A DNA stretch of 13,274 bases from Candidatus Bathyarchaeota archaeon (GTDB lineage Archaea; Thermoproteota; Bathyarchaeia; RBG-16-48-13; GCA-020355125): positions 1 to 13,274 of the forward strand of contig JAOZHK010000181.1 of the NCBI GenBank assembly GCA_026014905.1, written 5' to 3'. Made by a program: the position numbers and the translations under genes. The notes below the pieces were generated by a model that was not told the origin of the DNA, made no database searches, and worked only from the letters and a program-made list of their open reading frames with translations. Positions 5,528 through 12,690 of the stretch are shown here, one piece after another; position 1 is the first letter of the stretch, and every line of letters begins with the position of its first letter.

Positions 5528-6532
5528 TCACTCGGTCACCTCGTCTCCTGCCGAATAGACGTCAAGCAGTGTGTCTTCAGGAGCGGGAAATGGGCTTTCT
5601 GTAGCAAACGCGACTGCATCATCAATCACCATTTCAATTTCTTTATCAATAGTCTTGACATCACTGTTGGTTAATAGACCCAGTTTTATGAGTCTGGCAC
5701 GAAATCGTGTAATCGGACTTCGAGCCTTCCATGCTTCCACTTCTTCTTTACTTCCCCACGATTCACCGCGCATCAGACCATATCGCTTACGGATCGGTAA
5801 ACCCTCAGCATGATTCCGCAATCGATACGTATCACAGACGACTAAGGTGGGGCCAGCTCCATTCCTCGCTCTGTTAACAGCCTCTTTAATTGTTTCATAA
5901 ACTGCCATTACGTCATTACCATCAACTTGGCTACTTGGCATGCTATATGCTTGAGCTCGAATGGCGAGATTTTGCACTGAACAGACTTCCCAAATTGGTC
6001 CACCTTGGCCCCACAGATTGTTTTCAAGAACATAAATGACGGGAAGGCTGTAAATGGACGCTAGATTGAGAGATTCATGAAAAGTCCCTTGATTTGACGC
6101 TCCATCTCCAAAGAAACACACACTTACTTGGTCTGTTCCACGTAATTTCGCGGATAACCCACAACCCGTGGCTAATGGTAACCCTGACCCTACAATGCCC
6201 GTGGCACATAAGATACCCCTGTTAAAATCAGAAATGTGCATTGACCCACCTTTACCCTTACAATAACCTGTTTTCTTTCCAAACAGCTCAGCCATCATAT
6301 ATTTGGGCTCTCCACCCTTAGCTAAACAGTGACCATGGCCTCGATGAGTACTAGTAATCCAATCGTCTTTCCGAAGATTGGTACAGGTACCTACCGCGAC
6401 GGCTTCCTCTCCAACATATAAATGCAGAAATCCCGGAATTTTTTTCGCAGCGTATAATTCGCCAACACGTTCTTCAAAAGATCTGATCAATATCATTTTA
6501 CGATATATATTGATTAACTCTTCGTCAGTCAA
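5528..6532 (-). CDS. Thiamine-diphosphate dehydrogenase E1 component, alpha subunit (acetoin/pyruvate type)
   Basis: The alpha subunit partnering the adjacent beta subunit; it binds the diphosphate of the cofactor. It has 334 residues. The thiamine diphosphate motif runs from GDGASNQG (142-149) to ENN (170-172), 27 residues apart. Other family blocks: HLYVGEEAVAVG (37-48), STHRGHGH (61-68), a GYCKGKGGSMHI block (89-100) and VDGNDV (203-208). The C-terminal EEVEAWKARSPITRF is also typical. The usual YR-x-x-GH-x-x-x-D loop here reads YRLRNHAEGL (236-245): the His is kept, but Gly and the acidic residue are replaced, which may affect specificity. The start is TTG at 6532, because an in-frame TGA lies two codons upstream. 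It forms a two-gene operon with the beta subunit, divergent from larA. Confidence 0.93.
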   Translation of the reverse strand: MTDEELINIYRKMILIRSFEERVGELYAAKKIPGFLHLYVGEEAVAVGTCTNLRKDDWITSTHRGHGHCLAKGGEPKYMMAELFGKKTGYCKGKGGSMHISDFNRGILCATGIVGSGLPLATGCGLSAKLRGTDQVSVCFFGDGASNQGTFHESLNLASIYSLPVIYVLENNLWGQGGPIWEVCSVQNLAIRAQAYSMPSSQVDGNDVMAVYETIKEAVNRARNGAGPTLVVCDTYRLRNHAEGLPIRKRYGLMRGESWGSKEEVEAWKARSPITRFRARLIKLGLLTNSDVKTIDKEIEMVIDDAVAFATESPFPAPEDTLLDVYSAGDEVTE

Positions 6533-6561
6533 TTTCAGTCATAGTTCTTGTGGCAGAGAGA

Positions 6562-6570
6562 CTATTTAGA
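6562..6570 (-). promoter_or_regulatory. Probable BRE/TATA promoter for the E1 operon
   Basis: On the minus strand TCTAAATAG (complement of 6562-6570) is preceded by a purine-rich GTGAAAAA, a BRE-like stretch. The expected start of transcription is near 6540, a few bases before the TTG at 6532. Confidence 0.5.
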
Positions 6571-6622
6571 TTTTTCACGTGTGCTTCATCGTAGTGGTTA
6601 GCACAATAACCCGGTTTCTCGT

Positions 6623-6649
6623 CAATTGATCCGCTCAAGGGATCGATTG
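6623..6649. promoter_or_regulatory. Palindrome in the E1/larA divergent promoter region
   Basis: CAATTGATCC (6623-6632) and GGATCGATTG (6640-6649) form a 10-bp inverted repeat with a 7-base spacer and one T-G pair. It lies between the two divergent promoters, where a shared operator would be expected. It could also be a hairpin in a transcript. Confidence 0.5.
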
Positions 6650-6654
6650 TTTAA

Positions 6655-6672
6655 CCCAAAAAAGTATTAATG
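6655..6672 (+). promoter_or_regulatory. Probable BRE/TATA promoter for larA
   Basis: CCCAAAAAA (BRE-like) runs into GTATTAATG (TATA-like, 6664-6672). Transcription would begin near 6695, leaving room for the GAGG ribosome binding site at 6697-6700 before the ATG at 6711. Confidence 0.45.
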
Positions 6673-6710
6673 AGATTCAATGTGATACAATTAGATGAGG
6701 CAAGATAAAA

Positions 6711-7967
6711 ATGACGTCAGTAAAGATGCGAGTCGATGAACATTATGACCGGGAGGCTACCGTCTCTTTCCCCGATTCTTGGAATGTTAATGTTGTGTCG
6801 ATGAAGGGGCATGCTGCACCTCCACTGTCCGATGATGCGATCCGGGATGCTCTAATGCAGCCAATCGGAAGTCCTAGTCTCCAAGACTTAGCCCGTGGAA
6901 AACATGGTAAGATCGTTGTTACCTGTGATGACCTCGAACGCCCAACTCCAGCCTACCGCGTTTTTCCCTTTATCATGGACGAACTCAACAAAGCAGGAAT
7001 TTCAGATGATCAAATCTTTATCATGGGTGCCTATGGTTTACATGCCGCTATGACCATGGACGCATATGGTCGTAAAGTCGGTTGGGACATGGTGCAGCGA
7101 TTCGATTGCGTGAATCATAATGCATTCAAGAATCATACCAACTTAGGTAAAACCAGTCGCGGTACTCCCTTACTCGTCGATGCTGAATTCGCTAAAGCAG
7201 ATCTCCGAATTGTAGTCTGTGGCATTAAAAAACACCCCTTCGCAGGATGCGGTGGCTCAGGTAAACATGTTATCCCTGGAGTGGCTGCGTTTGATACAAT
7301 TGCATGGAACCATCAAACCATCGGACGTACTTCGGCAAAAGGTATCTGGCGAATAAAAGGAAATGATGGTCGAGCTGATATGCAAGAAGCTGGACGAATG
7401 GCGAGCATCGACTTCGTCATAAACTGCTGTTATAATGACAAACGCGACCTTGTCGGGCTTTACTCAGGGGATATGGATGACTCCTGGCATGAAGCCATTA
7501 AATATAGTCACCAACTTCATGCCACACAATTGCCCCAGAAGGAAGCTGATATTGTGGTTGTGAACAGTTACCTTCAAGCTCAGCAAGGAATTGATTGGTG
7601 GCCGGCTCAAAGTACTCTTCGCCAAGATGGATCAGCTGTTGGTATTCATCAATATACGCCGGGTTGGCGGTTAACGCATTATTCGGTGGAAAGCTTTGGC
7701 TCTGGAGGCTATTCCGATGGTTATTGGGCACGGTTACATAACTATCCGAATCGACTCTGGCCTGTTAAGCAAGCAGAAAACATTCTTGTCTGGAGTCAAA
7801 AGATTGCGAAACGGAACATGTTACGGTACAGCGAAAGTGTGAATTGGCTTAAACAGTGGGATGACGTGGTTACTAAACTTCATGCACTACATGGAGACGA
7901 AGCCACAGTGAATGTTTTTCCTTGTTCCCGTGTCCAATTTGACAGCAGTGTGCCGCTAATCCTTTAA
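6711..7967 (+). CDS. larA: LarA-family nickel-pincer-dependent hydroxyacid racemase/epimerase
   Basis: The family racemises or epimerises 2-hydroxy acids with a nickel-pincer nucleotide cofactor covalently bound to a lysine. Here 418 residues match the family's length of about 420. The key region KKHPFAGCGGSGKHVIPG fixes His175, the cofactor lysine Lys185 and His201. The spacing equals that of lactate racemase His174, Lys184 and His200. His111 (GAYGLH) matches the second catalytic His108. The DDLERPTP motif (73-80) matches the family's D-x-x-R-P substrate loop. An ATG with GAGG ten bases upstream sets the start. The cofactor-making genes larB, larC and larE are not in the window. The substrate is unknown; the family covers lactate, malate, gluconate and other acids. 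It is divergent from the E1 genes and followed by a T-rich terminator, so it may be monocistronic. Confidence 0.88.
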   Translation: MTSVKMRVDEHYDREATVSFPDSWNVNVVSMKGHAAPPLSDDAIRDALMQPIGSPSLQDLARGKHGKIVVTCDDLERPTPAYRVFPFIMDELNKAGISDDQIFIMGAYGLHAAMTMDAYGRKVGWDMVQRFDCVNHNAFKNHTNLGKTSRGTPLLVDAEFAKADLRIVVCGIKKHPFAGCGGSGKHVIPGVAAFDTIAWNHQTIGRTSAKGIWRIKGNDGRADMQEAGRMASIDFVINCCYNDKRDLVGLYSGDMDDSWHEAIKYSHQLHATQLPQKEADIVVVNSYLQAQQGIDWWPAQSTLRQDGSAVGIHQYTPGWRLTHYSVESFGSGGYSDGYWARLHNYPNRLWPVKQAENILVWSQKIAKRNMLRYSESVNWLKQWDDVVTKLHALHGDEATVNVFPCSRVQFDSSVPLIL

Positions 7968-7973
7968 TAAGCG

Positions 7974-7995
7974 CTTCTTTTTATCCCTCTTTTTT
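7974..7995 (+). terminator. T-rich terminator after larA
   Basis: Two T-tracts (TTCTTTTT and CTTTTTT) begin 7 bases after the larA stop. U-rich runs of this kind are the usual archaeal intrinsic terminators. A weak inverted repeat (GTAGGTCTCT and AGAGGTAC, about 8018-8037) follows. Confidence 0.55.
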
Positions 7996-8040
7996 ATGAA
8001 TCGTCGTGTTGCGTACGTAGGTCTCTGCTAGAGGTACAAC

Positions 8041-8057
8041 GAAAAAGGCTTTTATTA
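8041..8057 (+). promoter_or_regulatory. Probable BRE/TATA promoter for the rpe-transketolase operon
   Basis: GAAAAAGGC (BRE-like, 8041-8049) is followed by TTTTATTA (8050-8057). Transcription would start near 8080, before the rpe start at 8104 or 8119. Confidence 0.5.
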
Positions 8058-8103
8058 GGACACGATCTATTATTTGAAGGCTATACGAATCATATAGCTA
8101 CGA

Positions 8104-8772
8104 ATGGAGTGGAGTGTTGTGGTTAAAATTGCTGCCTCAATTCTCTCTGCTGATTTCACTCAGTTAGGTAAAGATGTTACTCGAGCAGAAGAGGGTGGAG
8201 CCGATATTATCCATATCGATGTGATGGATGGTCACTTTGTTCCTAACTTAGGAATCGGACCAATGATTATCAAAAAACTCCGAACATGTACACAGCTTCC
8301 TTTTGGCGTTCATCTCCTGGTGGAAGAACCCAATCGTTTTATTCAACCTTATGTTGAATCAGGAGCTAACTTTCTTCTTCCTCACGTTGAAACATTACAT
8401 GGTCTATATTCTACAATCCAAACCATCAAAGCATCTGGGCTGAAGAGTGGCATCGCCCTTAATCCTTCGACACCTCTTTCTCAAATCACCGATCTTCTTC
8501 CCATGATTGACATCCTCCTTGTTATGACGGTGGAACCTGGTTTTGGTGGACAATCTTTTATTCCACAGATGCTCACCAAGATTGCAGCAGCTCGAAAAGT
8601 AATCGATACATCGGGGTTCAGGATTGAGCTCGCGGTCGATGGAGGAATCAATGCCCAAACGGCTCCTTCCGCTGTTGAAGCAGGAGCTGACCTATTGATT
8701 ATGGGATCCGCGATTTTTGGAAATCGGCGGATCGAGGACAATCTTAAAAAGATAAGACGATTAGTCTCCTAA
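8104..8772 (+). CDS. rpe: Ribulose-phosphate 3-epimerase
   Basis: Interconverts ribulose 5-phosphate and xylulose 5-phosphate in the non-oxidative pentose phosphate pathway. It is a TIM barrel of 222 residues. Signature blocks: ASILSADF (11-18), IHIDVMDGHFVPN with metal ligands His37 and Asp39, His70 in VHLLVEEP, NPSTP, MTVEPGFGGQSF (141-152), VDGGIN with Asp179, and MGSAIF for phosphate binding. All four metal ligands are present. The usual DVHLM reads GVHLL here. The ATG at 8104 is the longest start, but GTG at 8119 would give MVKIAASILSADF, closer to family N-termini, and GGAG at 8106 and 8111 would then serve as its ribosome binding site. The transketolase subunit follows after 18 bases, so they form one operon. 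The xylulose 5-phosphate it makes is a transketolase donor. Confidence 0.95.
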   Translation: MEWSVVVKIAASILSADFTQLGKDVTRAEEGGADIIHIDVMDGHFVPNLGIGPMIIKKLRTCTQLPFGVHLLVEEPNRFIQPYVESGANFLLPHVETLHGLYSTIQTIKASGLKSGIALNPSTPLSQITDLLPMIDILLVMTVEPGFGGQSFIPQMLTKIAAARKVIDTSGFRIELAVDGGINAQTAPSAVEAGADLLIMGSAIFGNRRIEDNLKKIRRLVS

Positions 8773-8790
8773 CGTCTGAGGAACCGAAAG

Positions 8791-9642
8791 ATGGCGGGTG
8801 ACAGAGAACAATTAATTCAGGACCTTGAATTAAAAGCTAAGCTCTTTCGCCGCGAGATTCTTGAAATGACGTTTCTTGCAGGTTCGGGTCATCCCGGAGG
8901 CTCCATGTCTGCAATTGACATCATCACGGTTTTGTATTATTACATTATGCGCGTGGATCCCAATAATCCCCAATGGGAAGATCGAGATCGCTTCATTCTC
9001 TCGAAAGGACATGTCTGCCCCGCTCTGTATACCGTATTAGCTGAAAAAGGCTTCTTTCCCAAAGAAGCTTTATGGACACTGCGTAAGCCTGGGAGTATAT
9101 TGCAGGGCCATCCCGATATGCGAATCACTCCAGGGGTCGATATGTCAACGGGTTCCCTTGGTCAAGGATTATCCGTGGCATGTGGAATGGCTCTTGCAGC
9201 TCGCCTCGATAACAAAGAGTTCTCAACATATTGCATGATGGGCGATGGAGAAATTCAGGAAGGTAATATCTGGGAAGGAGCCCTCTTCGCTGCGCATTAC
9301 AACCTCGATAACCTCATTGCGATTCTCGATAAAAATAAACTCCAAATCGCTGGCTTTACCGAAGACATCATCGCGCTAGATCCCCTCATTGCGAAATGGG
9401 AAGCTTTTGGCTGGGATGTTATTGAGCTACTCGATGGAAATGATATCGATCAAATCATTCGTGCATTTGATAGCGTAAAAACACTCACCGGAAAACCGAA
9501 GATTATTATTGCGAATACCATTAAGGGCAAAGGAGTCTCATTCATGGAAGATCAACCAGAATATCATGGTCGTGCACTGTCTGCCTCAGAAATGGATCGT
9601 GCGAGGAATGAACTGATGATTCCTGATTTTTCGGTGACGTGA
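8791..9642 (+). CDS. Transketolase, N-terminal (thiamine diphosphate-binding) subunit
   Basis: First half of a split transketolase, which moves two-carbon units between ketose and aldose phosphates. It has 283 residues, as usual for the N-terminal subunit. Motifs: SGHPGGSMSAID with His34, SKGH with His74, GHPDM (106-110), TGSLGQGLS (120-128), and the cofactor and magnesium motif GDGEIQEGNIWEG (151-163, with Asn159). IKGKGVSFMED closes the domain. GAGG nine bases before the ATG supports this start. It is followed without any gap by the C-terminal subunit; the stop and the next ATG abut. Splitting the enzyme into two genes is common in archaea and many anaerobes. It needs the next gene's product for activity. 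Confidence 0.95.
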   Translation: MAGDREQLIQDLELKAKLFRREILEMTFLAGSGHPGGSMSAIDIITVLYYYIMRVDPNNPQWEDRDRFILSKGHVCPALYTVLAEKGFFPKEALWTLRKPGSILQGHPDMRITPGVDMSTGSLGQGLSVACGMALAARLDNKEFSTYCMMGDGEIQEGNIWEGALFAAHYNLDNLIAILDKNKLQIAGFTEDIIALDPLIAKWEAFGWDVIELLDGNDIDQIIRAFDSVKTLTGKPKIIIANTIKGKGVSFMEDQPEYHGRALSASEMDRARNELMIPDFSVT

Positions 9643-10611
9643 ATGGCTAAGACGCGTATTAAAGCTGCAGCACGTAATGCGTATGGACAGACTCTAGTGG
9701 AACTCGGCAGAGCACGAGAAGACATTGTTGTATTGGATGCTGACCTTTCCAGTTCAACTCGGACTGCTTGGTTTGCTCAAGCCTTTCCTGAGCGATTCTT
9801 TGACTGTGGGGTTGCAGAGGCTAATTTGATTACAATCGCTGCAGGGTTGGCAGCATGTGGGAAAATCCCATTTGCGAGTACTTTTGCAGTATTTGGCACA
9901 GAGCGGGCATTTAATCAGATCCGTCAATCTATTGCATATACACGATTAAATGTTAAGTTAGTATGCAGCCACAGCGGGATTACGGTAGGCCCCGATGGCG
10001 CGTCTCATCATACAGTCTTTGACATCGCGATCATGAGAGTTCTTCCGAACATGGTGGTGCTGGTGCCTGCTGATGCACCTGAAACTGCGGAGGCCGTTCG
10101 TGCGATGGTCGATTATTCTGGACCCGTCTATATGCGACTCGGACGTACACCGGTCCCCGTGATTTATGACGAGCCTTATACTTTTGAAGGTCAACGGCTT
10201 CAGTTCCAAATTGGACGATCAATTGAATTAACATCAGGCAATGATGTGACTATCATCAGTAATGGCCTAATGGTAGCTGAAGCCCTAAACGCAGCTGAAG
10301 CGCTTAAAACCGAAAATATTCATGTCCGTGTTTTGAATATGCATACAATCAAGCCCCTCGACGTTCAAGCTATTTGTAAGGCGGCCCGAGAAACAGGAGC
10401 GATTGTAACGGCTGAAGAGCACTCCATTATTGGAGGACTAGGGAGTGCAGTGTCAGAAGTTGTGGTCCAAAATTATCCAGTGCCAGTGGAATGTGTTGGT
10501 GTTAACGATATCTTTACTGAATCTGGAACTGATAACGAGCTCTTACAGATTTATGACTTGACAGCCGCGAAACTGATTTCGACTGTGCGAGCAGTGATGC
10601 AGCGAAAATAG
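9643..10611 (+). CDS. Transketolase, C-terminal (pyrimidine-binding) subunit
   Basis: Second half of the split transketolase, 322 residues. It contributes the pyrimidine domain and the C-terminal domain. The cofactor-activating glutamate is Glu59 in CGVAEANL. Further blocks: STFAVFGTERAFNQIRQ, SHSGITVGPDGASHH with His110 and His122 (110-123), VYMRLGR, and the C-terminal TAEEHSIIGGLGSAV. Its ATG directly follows the TGA of the preceding gene, and GGTGA inside that gene's end can act as ribosome binding site, so translation is probably coupled. Its stop touches the stop of the opposite-strand NUDIX gene. The pair lacks a neighbouring transaldolase. Confidence 0.95.
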   Translation: MAKTRIKAAARNAYGQTLVELGRAREDIVVLDADLSSSTRTAWFAQAFPERFFDCGVAEANLITIAAGLAACGKIPFASTFAVFGTERAFNQIRQSIAYTRLNVKLVCSHSGITVGPDGASHHTVFDIAIMRVLPNMVVLVPADAPETAEAVRAMVDYSGPVYMRLGRTPVPVIYDEPYTFEGQRLQFQIGRSIELTSGNDVTIISNGLMVAEALNAAEALKTENIHVRVLNMHTIKPLDVQAICKAARETGAIVTAEEHSIIGGLGSAVSEVVVQNYPVPVECVGVNDIFTESGTDNELLQIYDLTAAKLISTVRAVMQRK

Positions 10612-11031
10612 CTATTCGCCTATTTTAGCAATTACACGATTCAATGAGGGCGTTATGGGTAGTGACTGGAGTGCTTCGAGAGGGACCCATAGTATTTCGT
10701 GAACATCATCTGCAGCTTTCAATACTCCACCACGCGGTCGACAGAGATAATCGAGTAATACGTAATGGTACTGAATTCGTCCCTCCTCATCGAATACAAT
10801 GTTGTCCACGGCATCTACAAGGCGTTCAATGTCCACTTCAAGTCCTGTCTCTTCTTTCGTTTCTCGTTTAAGAGCCTCATGCAGTTGTTCTCCCAATTCA
10901 ACAACTCCTCCAGGAACGGACCATAATCCTTTAGCTGGTTCATTCGCGCGCTTCACAATCAACATTTTATTGCGGTTCATTATGATCGCACCGACTCCGA
11001 TCAGCGGTTGTGATGGGTATTGTCGTTGCAT
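10612..11031 (-). CDS. NUDIX hydrolase, ADP-ribose pyrophosphatase-like
   Basis: Hydrolyses a nucleoside diphosphate linked to another group. At 139 residues it is a single NUDIX domain. The NUDIX box is perfect (residues 42-64): Gly42, then Glu48, R56-E57, E60-E61, Gly63, Leu64. The N-terminal strand LIGVGAIIMNRNKMLIVKRA and a late ILWVPLEAL resemble the small archaeal ADP-ribose pyrophosphatase type, but NUDIX substrates cannot be assigned from this alone. The ATG at 11031 has GAGGG nine bases upstream (complement of 11041-11045). It converges head-on with the transketolase C subunit with no bases between stops, and is divergent from gatB. Confidence 0.92.
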   Translation of the reverse strand: MQRQYPSQPLIGVGAIIMNRNKMLIVKRANEPAKGLWSVPGGVVELGEQLHEALKRETKEETGLEVDIERLVDAVDNIVFDEEGRIQYHYVLLDYLCRPRGGVLKAADDVHEILWVPLEALQSLPITPSLNRVIAKIGE

Positions 11032-11047
11032 TAGTTGGATCCCTCTA

Positions 11048-11063
11048 TTGCTAGCTTGCTAGC
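11048..11063. repeat. Tandem TTGCTAGC repeat
   Basis: Two perfect copies of TTGCTAGC lie directly head to tail in the NUDIX/gatB intergenic region, between the NUDIX TATA candidate and its ribosome binding site. Each contains the palindrome GCTAGC, so the pair can also form a short hairpin or bind a dimer. Confidence 0.5.
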
Positions 11064-11065
11064 GA

Positions 11066-11075
11066 GAAATATAGC
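11066..11075 (-). promoter_or_regulatory. Probable TATA box for the NUDIX gene
   Basis: GCTATATTTC on the minus strand, preceded by GAAA, about 35-45 bases upstream of the NUDIX ATG. Transcription would start near 11043. Confidence 0.4.
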
Positions 11076-11091
11076 TTTCGCCCATCAATAG

Positions 11092-11156
11092 TATGCTATA
11101 GTGTCTTTGAGTTATGAAAGTGAATAACTTTAAATTTTCCAGATTTTATGCTATAG
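11092..11156. promoter_or_regulatory. Direct repeats of TATGCTATAG flanking the gatB TATA box
   Basis: The decamer TATGCTATAG occurs at 11092-11101 and at 11147-11156, 55 bases apart. A TATA-like CTTTAAATTTT lies between them (11128-11138), at the right distance to start gatB transcription near 11160. The repeats could be regulator sites or extra TATA-like elements. Confidence 0.4.
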
Positions 11157-11177
11157 CCAAAACACTCAGTTAATCAA

Positions 11178-12647
11178 ATGAGACTGAATCCGATGTCCAC
11201 TGATGTACCTGACGACAGTATTCAAATCGGCCTTGAAGTGCATGTCCAACTTACCAATCTCAAATCGAAACTCTTTTGTGGATGCTCTACAGCCTATCGG
11301 CGCGATCCACCTAACTCCCATGTCTGCCCCACGTGTCTCGGGCTTCCAGGTGCTTTACCAACCGTAAATAAAAAAGCAATCGAGGATGCAATACTACTGG
11401 CAACAGCTCTCAACTCAACAGTCTCGCAAAAATCGTATTTTTTCCGAAAAAATTACTATTACCCTGACATGGCGAAAAATTTTCAGATTTCTCAATATGA
11501 TAAAGCAGGCGGTGTCCCTATCGCCGTCGGTGGCAGCATCACAATTCATGTCGATCATGAAGATCGGAAGATTCGAATCACCCGACTTCAATTAGAAGAA
11601 GACCCCGCCAAGCTCGTACATTTGGGCTCGATCGACCTATCGCCCTACACCCTCATTGACTATAATCGCGCAGGAGTCGCCTTATTAGAAGTTGTAACTG
11701 AACCCGATCTGCGCTCACCGCGAGAAGCGCGCCTCTTTCTCCAAAAACTTCGATCAATCCTGGAACATCTCGGCATCTCGGATGGTCAATATGAAGGCAG
11801 TATGCGCTGTGACGCGAATATTTCCTTATCCGGAGGCAAACGGGTGGAAATTAAGAACATCTCATCATTCAAAGAAGTGGAACGTGCCTTGGGTTTCGAG
11901 ATAACAAGGCAACGATCCCTGGTACTCCGAGGACAGGCAGTCGATATGGAAACACGTCACTGGGATGAAACACGACGAGCAACAATATCCTTGCGCAGCA
12001 AAGAAGCGGAACATGATTACCGCTATTTTCCAGAACCAGATCTTGTACCCATCGTCATCTCCAACTCTTGGATCACAAACTTAGCCTCACGAATACCCGA
12101 ACTCCCTGATTTACGACGAAACCGATTCATTAAAGAATATGCACTTCCAAGCTATGATGCTACCGTGCTCACCCGCGAAAAATCACTGGCTGACTTCTTT
12201 GAAGAATGTGTGCAACTCTATCCTCACCCAAAAATCGTCAGTAATTGGATTATGGGAGACATTCAACGATGGTTACATCAATTCACTCTCACACTACCTG
12301 AATCCAAAATAACCCCAAAAACCTTTGTCGAATTACTCCAGCTGATCGATGAAGGTACCATCAGTGGTAAAATAGCGAAACAACTCATCCCAAAAATCAT
12401 TCAAACCAACCTATCTCCCCGTATGATTGTGGAAAAGGAAGAACTCACCCGAATTGCATCCTCCCGAACACTTCAACGAATAATCAATCAAGTCTTTGAA
12501 CAACATCCTCAAGCGGTGATTGACGCACTCGATGATGCAAAAGCCATTCATTTCCTTATAGGACAAGTGATGCGTGCAACAAAAGGAAAAGCGGACCCCA
12601 CATTAACAAATCGTTTAGTGCACCAAAAAATCGACACTTTACGCTAG
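11178..12647 (+). CDS. gatB: Asp-tRNA(Asn)/Glu-tRNA(Gln) amidotransferase subunit B
   Basis: The GatB kinase/transamidation subunit of GatCAB, which turns Asp-tRNA(Asn) (or Glu-tRNA(Gln)) into the amide form. It has 489 residues. IGLEVHVQL (17-25) opens the catalytic domain. A zinc site is formed by Cys34, Cys36, Cys50 and Cys53. FFRKNYYYPDMAKNFQISQYD (87-107), YNRAGVALLEVVTEPDLRSP, SMRCDANIS and a DYRYFPEPDL block complete the domain. The C-terminal helical and YqeY-like tail is present to its end. Archaea use GatDE for Gln, so an Asn role is more likely, but that is family knowledge. An ATG at 11193 would give a product five residues shorter, closer to homologues. GatA and GatC are not in the window. 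Confidence 0.96.
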   Translation: MRLNPMSTDVPDDSIQIGLEVHVQLTNLKSKLFCGCSTAYRRDPPNSHVCPTCLGLPGALPTVNKKAIEDAILLATALNSTVSQKSYFFRKNYYYPDMAKNFQISQYDKAGGVPIAVGGSITIHVDHEDRKIRITRLQLEEDPAKLVHLGSIDLSPYTLIDYNRAGVALLEVVTEPDLRSPREARLFLQKLRSILEHLGISDGQYEGSMRCDANISLSGGKRVEIKNISSFKEVERALGFEITRQRSLVLRGQAVDMETRHWDETRRATISLRSKEAEHDYRYFPEPDLVPIVISNSWITNLASRIPELPDLRRNRFIKEYALPSYDATVLTREKSLADFFEECVQLYPHPKIVSNWIMGDIQRWLHQFTLTLPESKITPKTFVELLQLIDEGTISGKIAKQLIPKIIQTNLSPRMIVEKEELTRIASSRTLQRIINQVFEQHPQAVIDALDDAKAIHFLIGQVMRATKGKADPTLTNRLVHQKIDTLR

Positions 12648-12653
12648 AGAAAA

Positions 12654-12690
12654 GAGAAATTCATTAGCTTATCGAGCTAGTGAATCTTTC
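12654..12690. terminator. Bidirectional hairpin between gatB and trmI
   Basis: ATTCATTAGCT (12659-12669) pairs with AGCTAGTGAAT (12675-12685) through 11 pairs, one of them G-T, around a five-base loop. The stem extends outward past one mismatch (GAGA with TTTC). It lies between convergent genes and includes the trmI stop. A role in ending both transcripts is likely. Confidence 0.55.

Noticed and set aside
6585..6650. tRNA-like GTAGTGGTTAGCAC segment upstream of larA
   Set aside because: It resembles a D-arm, but no acceptor stem or T-loop matches it; the strong pairing nearby is the palindrome reported separately.
7498..7731. 77-codon minus-strand ORF inside larA
   Set aside because: Shadow of the larA reading frame.
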